Assembly: GCA_047967505.1 (NCBI GenBank)
Contig: CM106540.1
Strand: one strand, 5' to 3'
Length of the DNA stretch: 64,000 nucleotides
From: Dipteris shenzhenensis
Taxonomy: Eukaryota; Polypodiophyta; Polypodiopsida; Gleicheniales
The notes under the pieces are model-generated. The model was given only the letters and a program-made list of their open reading frames with translations, had not been told where the DNA came from and did not search any database. Of this stretch, positions 58,805-64,000 are shown piece by piece. How positions within the stretch are numbered: position 1 is the stretch's first letter; every line of letters starts with the position of its first letter. Made by a program: the position numbers and the translations under genes.

Positions 58805-59011
58805 TGTTGAGAGTTGTGGTGCCATGAGCACATAATTAGAGGCTAAGTTATGGTATAGGAAAGAATCAAAGTAGCCACCCTAGGATGTGGACTACATGAT
58901 GTGGAGATGTGGATTGAGGATATCCACAAGGAGAGATGTGGATGAGAGGATCCCACATGGTTGACTATTCAAAGGGCACTCTCTATATAAGAGGCCTATC
59001 ATGTATGGTTG

Positions 59012-59052
<41 letters not shown>

Positions 59053-59172
59053 CGGAATAGATTGAGTATTGTTTATCGTATGTCTCTCATGGAATTTCTT
59101 CTATGGTTTGATCCCCCTTGATCTTTTGCTAATTCCACGTTGCACTAGGAGAGCACGATCCGCACTTTCTCA
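58805..59172 (+). repeat. 3' LTR (368 bp)
   Basis: Starts TGTTGAGAG directly after the polypurine tract and ends ...ctttctca before the target duplication atggt. Its (CA)n run (about 59014-59050) has about 18 units against 6-7 in the 5' LTR, showing microsatellite expansion since insertion. Confidence 0.85.
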
Positions 59173-59177
59173 ATGGT

Positions 59178-62100
59178 TGTAAGAAGATGATTGGCAAAGA
59201 AGATGTGAGTCCTTGAGTGTTTTGTCAAAGAGCATCAAGAAGGAGGTGACATTCTTAATGTAATGGACCTTAAGAAGATGATTGCCTTGGAAAATAGGTT
59301 AAGGAAAAGAGGAATGATGGTGGGAGATTTGGTATAGCTCAAGGTCTTGAGTTTATAACAAAGAGAGATGACTTCAACAAAATTGATGATTGCCTTGGCA
59401 AATAGGCTGAGGAAAAGAGAAATAATGGTGGGAGATTTGGTATAGCAAAATAAGACAACAGAAATAGCTCAGCTCCACTACAAAGTGGGTGGCTTAAGCG
59501 ACCTAGCAAAAATACAAGGATGAGGGCTTATTTATCACATGCAACAATGCACACAAATTCCTACATTGTCCTTTTCCAAAGTTTAAAGGAAAAAAAACAA
59601 AGCAAGACAAGAGGTTGGAAAAGGAAAGGAACATTTTAAGAAGTGGTTGAGAAAGAGAAGGAGGGTAGTGGAGGACATACTTTTTTGAAGGCTTTGGGAA
59701 ATGTTGGAGATTAGCCCACACTATTTCTCTTTGATCAAAATGCATAACATCATCTCCATAAAGTTAGTCTCATCACTTGGCACTGTACTTAGATGCATAT
59801 TTTGAGGAGTTTCTAAGCTATTTGTATTGACAAATTTCTAAGCAATTTGTCCTGATAGGGAGATAGTTGAGGGTTCAGACACAAAGGTAACTTGACCATC
59901 TCAGCTTCTTAGTGGGACCACTGTGGATGGCAACATTGTTTTGGGACATCTGTGCCAGTACTAGGCATAGCGTCTTTATTACAATTATCGTGAGAAGATG
60001 ATTATGCTATAACTTTATAGATTTGACATCATTATTTTAGTTGTACTATCTTCATCTTGTTATATTTCCAACCAGTAGATACCTTCACTCCTTGGTGACA
60101 TAAGACATGGGTCACCATCAAATGTCCTTTTGGGAGCATTTTGACAAGTGTCCCATCACAAGATGCTCATGACTCTTAAAATATTGCGAGAAAGTCAAGA
60201 GTCTTCCACATGGACCCCATGGGGACCCTCTCTTTTCCACATGTCAACATCCTCCATATTCTACATAGGAATTCTAAAAGGACTCCTCTTAACATTACAC
60301 TCCTCCACATGACCTCCATGTGCTTGGCATGTTCTCTCCATATTATTTTAATGCATTATGGAGTCCATCTAGTCATTTGGGCCACTCAAAGTACATGACT
60401 CATCCTTATTTTCCCAATAGCATCCAATAATATCTCACTCAAACAATCTATCCCCATACGAAGGTATTTATAATTCATACACATGGTATTTAAAAATATT
60501 CACTCCACTCATACTCACATCCCACACTATTATTACATGAGTAGTGATGTTGTAATGGAGACTAGTTGCCACCATCATCGCCAAAGTTGTCCCTCACTGC
60601 CAGCTTCTTCATCACGCTGCTTGGTCCTCATGTCTTATGTTGTGTCAGCTTGTGGGATCCACAAGCTTATTCCACAAGTATTGTTCTTGCGAAGCCTCTT
60701 AGATATGTACAAAATCAAGATTGGAAAATATTAGTTTTTGGTGTCTGACCACAAAAGCTGCATACAAGAATCTTCCAAAGTTTTCTTAAATTTGGATTGA
60801 CTTTGAGTGAAAAAAAAATACATAAAGATCATTATTTACATAATGGGAAACTTTGGAACCATAACCACATTTGCACTACTAAGAATTTCTAACAAGTGTT
60901 GAAAAAATGTGATAATCCAACTTTTCTTATCATAAAGGTAGTTTGCTATAGATAGAGCAATAGTTTTATTGGTCACAATTATGAAAAAATGTTTTTTGAT
61001 ATGCTATTTATTGTCAAATCTGCAAAATAAGCAACCAGCACTAGGTGCTTGGATTGCATGGACTATGTGCTTGGAGTAAGCTCTTGTAGGTGGTGATGAG
61101 AAACAAGCACTAGAAGTGTAAAAGAATTAAAAATCAAATTGTAATAGCCTGGGGAGCGGTAGGTTGCACTAATAGATAATATGTAATGGTAGAAGTTGAA
61201 GGTAGCTAGCTTGTTTTAAAAGAGCAAGCCTCAATCCTCATACAAATCACATAGAATAAATCTAGGAAATGGCATATACCACTAATCTCAAAAAAAAAAA
61301 AAGGAAGTTTTAAAGTTATAAAAATCATGTGAAAAGCTAAAAATAGATTTTCAAAGTAATTAAAGTTAATATATGTAAATTGAAACAAAATAGGAATAAA
61401 ATAAAATAATTTAACCAAATAGTCTTTCAATCTTCCTTTCATGCCCCCTCCACCCATGCACACAATGAGCTATGCATTATTATAGACTGATATGCATCCC
61501 TTATAGTCACACTAGTATCATTCCTTTCATAACTAGATACACATCAATGAGTCATGACTAGTGAACAAGATTGCAAGTGACCACCTTTTAGAAAAGGTAA
61601 GTGTTGTGGAACAAAGAGTCTTATTGATGAACTTGTCCTTCTCCCCACCACTGATAATGTCAACCATTATAGTGTGAATTCAAAGCTGTCACCCCAACCC
61701 TATTCTGATTACATTGCAATTGCAACCACATGATACTTAAAATATGAACTAAAACGAATAAACATACAAAAAAGTCAGCCAAAATACCCAGACGATATGA
61801 ATATTATCTATAGGCCACAAGAAAATGAAGAAAATATTATTATCCTCTACACTGATGACTAGCATGTACTAGCACTAAGAAAATCACATAATTCAAGAGT
61901 AACTCATCCTTCAAAGTAACAACATTGCTCTTATGTGGTGTAAGGTTCAACCTATCTACATGAGAACTTATGTTCATAGAATTTTCCAAAGCCCTTCAAC
62001 TATTAATGAGGATATGATTCTTTAAAATATCAAAGGGAAGCTCACTCATACCAAATGAGCTCTAAATACCTCTTGCTCCCTCCTTATGAATCCTACCAAA

Positions 62101-62910
62101 TAGTGTGAACCCTTAGTACAACCAACACAATCACTAGCACTCTCCGCTTCAACATGGAAAATCATCATCAATGCCATTCAGACCAACAAAATCCTAGACA
62201 CCATCCCCCGGATGAACCAGAATCATGAACAGTACAATCTGCAAAACTCAAAAACAATCAAAGAAGACCTCCATAGATACAAAACACAAACAAGTGCAAA
62301 TAAGTACATCAACAAATAAATTCAACTATACCTCTAGAATCTTGAAAATTCGGACAACCACCTGTAAAATGAATAGATCAAACTGAGATCACAAAAACAC
62401 ATATTAGAACAACATTGAGTAGCCTAAACAAGCCTCTCGAGTCACAAGGATCATCCGAAACAACACCAAAAGCCTCCTTCTAAGAAACCAACACCTACTT
62501 AACAATCTTACCAACTAACCTCAACAACACATCAATGAAATATCACCACAACTACAACATAGAAACATGACACATTCCCACAAACAAAACAAGGAATAAC
62601 TCAAACCAAACAAAAATAAGACCATTGAACTACCAAACAAAAAGCAAGTCACACAACGTGCATGAAATCCATCAAGCAAAGACTATGAAAACCAAACACC
62701 AAAAGCACAAACACCAGTCATTAAACCACAAGCAAAACACAAAAACAAAGACTTTATATGTACGTACTCACGGACATGCACCACACACACTTTTTTCTTG
62801 GTGAAATCCATGTATGTTTATATTATAAGAAGCAGTCCCCAAAGAGGAGACATGCACTTACAATATCATAATATTTCATTGTAAGACAAGTAAACAGAGT
62901 AATCTATCTA
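59178..62910. other. Intergenic, no gene recognised
   Basis: About 3.7 kb of AT-rich sequence with short open frames only. A 35-bp word family (aagaagatgattg-cttgg-aaataggttaagg) occurs at about 59273 and 59387, a local duplication. Nothing else is supported. Confidence 0.4.
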
Positions 62911-63400
62911 TTGAACAGACAAAAAATCATAGAAAGATTGCTTGGGCAACATCCAAAATTAGTAAATAAAAATGAGCAATTAATTTCGAAGGAGGACCAG
63001 GAACCGGGAACCGGCATCCCAACTCTTGAAGGAATGTTGGTCATAGCACCTATCCTAGTCTCACTGGATTGGAACTTGGAATTTCATGTCTTCATGGATG
63101 CATCTAACATTGCCATTGAATTAATCCTGATGTAGAGACACACATACGGGTGGTTTTAACCAATTTATTATGCAATTTGAATGTTGACATCTGATGAAAT
63201 AAATTACATAGTGACTAAATGTGAAGGTTTGGGGAAGGTTTTTGCACTTTAAAAAATTTTTCATCATCTTTTATTTAATCAATTAGTGTTTCATGTTGAC
63301 TTTCAGGCTTTATTGTGTTTGTGAATAATCTATTGCCCTTTAAAATATTGGTGTGCTAGATACTTCTATTGCAAGAATTTCAATACATGATAGTGCATAC
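62911..63400 (+). pseudogene. Ty3/gypsy RT end and RNase H, decayed
   Basis: The reading frame follows the gypsy RNase H pattern: APILVSLDWNLEFHVFMDAS (first catalytic Asp), PIYYA, LTSDEINYIVTKCE (Glu position), LGKVFAL, FHHLLF and FHVDFQALLCL. In-frame stops replace residues usually conserved as Gln, Arg and Lys (for example TAG after ELILM at 63133), so this is a pseudogene mutated without frameshift in this part. Confidence 0.85.
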
Positions 63401-63503
63401 ACCGAAAACAGTTGCCTACATAAGGGCACTTCTACTCATGAATAAACACATCTTTTTCCTCCATTTTTGGTAGTCTCCATGCTCCCATTGTTGCTCTATC
63501 CTG
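63390..63503 (+). repeat. Possible 5' LTR end of a plus-strand element
   Basis: The sequence just before the PBS-like site (tgatagtgcatac...gctctatcctg) has LTR-like features and an aataaa signal (about 63442). It lacks a clear CA end and no partner LTR is in the window. Low confidence. Confidence 0.3.
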
Positions 63504-63516
63504 TGGTATTAGAGCC
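63504..63516 (+). other. Primer-binding-like site
   Basis: tggtattagagcc resembles the plant PBS TGGTATCAGAGCC with one change (c to t). The sequence to the right (63517-64000) should be the leader and gag start of a plus-strand LTR element running out of the window, but no gag motif could be confirmed there. Confidence 0.45.
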
Positions 63517-64000
63517 ACTCCATCCTCGTTGAGATTCCATCCCACTGTGCCACATCATCATCTTCCTCCCCATGTCTATCCTTTCTTACCTCTCTTGCCA
63601 TGACTTTTCCTTAAGCTTGTTCTCCCCATATGCTGCACCATTTCCCAAGCCCTCTGAGCCCAAGCACCCTCTTGATAGGGTGAACCTCAAGCTAGGAGGA
63701 ATTAGAGAATGCTTGCGCCCTCTGCCCATGTCGACACAAAGACCAATCTGCACCATTTCACGTAATGCAACCTGCTAGAACAATATCTATCTAGTTCCTA
63801 TTAGGGGAGGCTGTTAGGGGAGGCTGGGCGATACCTCAAGCTAGCTTCAGTTCAAACCTGAGCCACAATGCTCTAGTATTTGACGAGAAATCATTGAAAG
63901 ACCAGTCGGACTTGGCGCAACTATCACGAGTGGTGCTAGATGGGAGTTTGCCAACAATTGTGAGGACATTCTTTAGTTTAAGACCCTATCTTTTTACCCG

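Larger units (their letters stand above)
56311..59172 (+). mobile_element. Non-autonomous LTR element (LARD/TRIM-like)
   Basis: Nearly identical LTRs start at 56311 and 58805. The target duplication atggt lies at 56306-56310 and 59173-59177. A polypurine tract (aaggggagg, 58796-58804) abuts the 3' LTR. The interior (about 2.2 kb) encodes no gag or pol product and is GC-richer with AGC-rich words at 56900-57900. The 5' LTR matches only to about 56634; its last 38 or so bases and the PBS are gone, so an early deletion or rearrangement removed that edge. The element needed enzymes from another retrotransposon and can no longer prime. Confidence 0.8.

Overview
Nuclear DNA of a land plant. The window is AT-rich and dominated by LTR retrotransposons, truncated LINEs, microsatellites and Arabidopsis-type telomere-like repeats, with one clearly intact large gene: a receptor kinase with a spliceosomal intron. 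The degraded PPR gene of the PLS/E class and a reverse transcriptase of Penelope-like type suggest a fern or lycophyte rather than a flowering plant. This placement is an inference from protein style only.

Layout. 1-1.1 kb: end of a minus-strand LTR element (PBS and short LTR). 1.2-3.7 kb: a diverged duplication and microsatellites. 3.7-7.3 kb: a complete LTR element with 5-bp target duplication that carries only a broken gag. 7.3-11.4 kb: no recognised gene, small tandem repeats. 11.4-12.5 kb: an intact unknown minus-strand ORF with C-terminal repeats. 12.6-17.1 kb: two opposed telomere-like blocks (C-rich left, G-rich right) around a G-rich minisatellite, about 1.4 kb of GA repeat and a stray copia fragment. 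17.2-20.6 kb: unknown ORFs and a broken Penelope-like reverse transcriptase. 20.7-24.6 kb: a broken repeat-encoding gene and a three-copy dispersed repeat. 24.6-28.85 kb: a complete LRR receptor kinase. 30.5-31.4 kb: LINE 3' end. 32.9-37.2 kb: a complete Ty1/copia element inserted in an older ORF, with crippled integrase. 40.6-41.6 kb: a LINE 3' end with a perfect 15-bp target duplication. 43-45.4 kb: decayed LINE and copia. 46.2-52.6 kb: repeat-rich region with a Ty3/gypsy integrase end and a long decayed coding region of unknown family. 52.9-55.6 kb: PPR pseudogene joined to a copia fragment. 56.3-59.2 kb: non-autonomous LTR element with 5-bp target duplication. 62.9-64 kb: gypsy RNase H remnant and a probable LTR/PBS edge.

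Only the receptor kinase (24667-28846) is confidently functional; the minus-strand ORF at 11448-12497 is a credible second gene. Everything else with a recognisable family is a mobile element or a pseudogene. The most unusual structure is the outward-facing pair of telomere-like blocks, each followed on its own G-rich strand by coding sequence, one of these being a reverse transcriptase related to Penelope-like elements, some of which are known to be telomere-associated.
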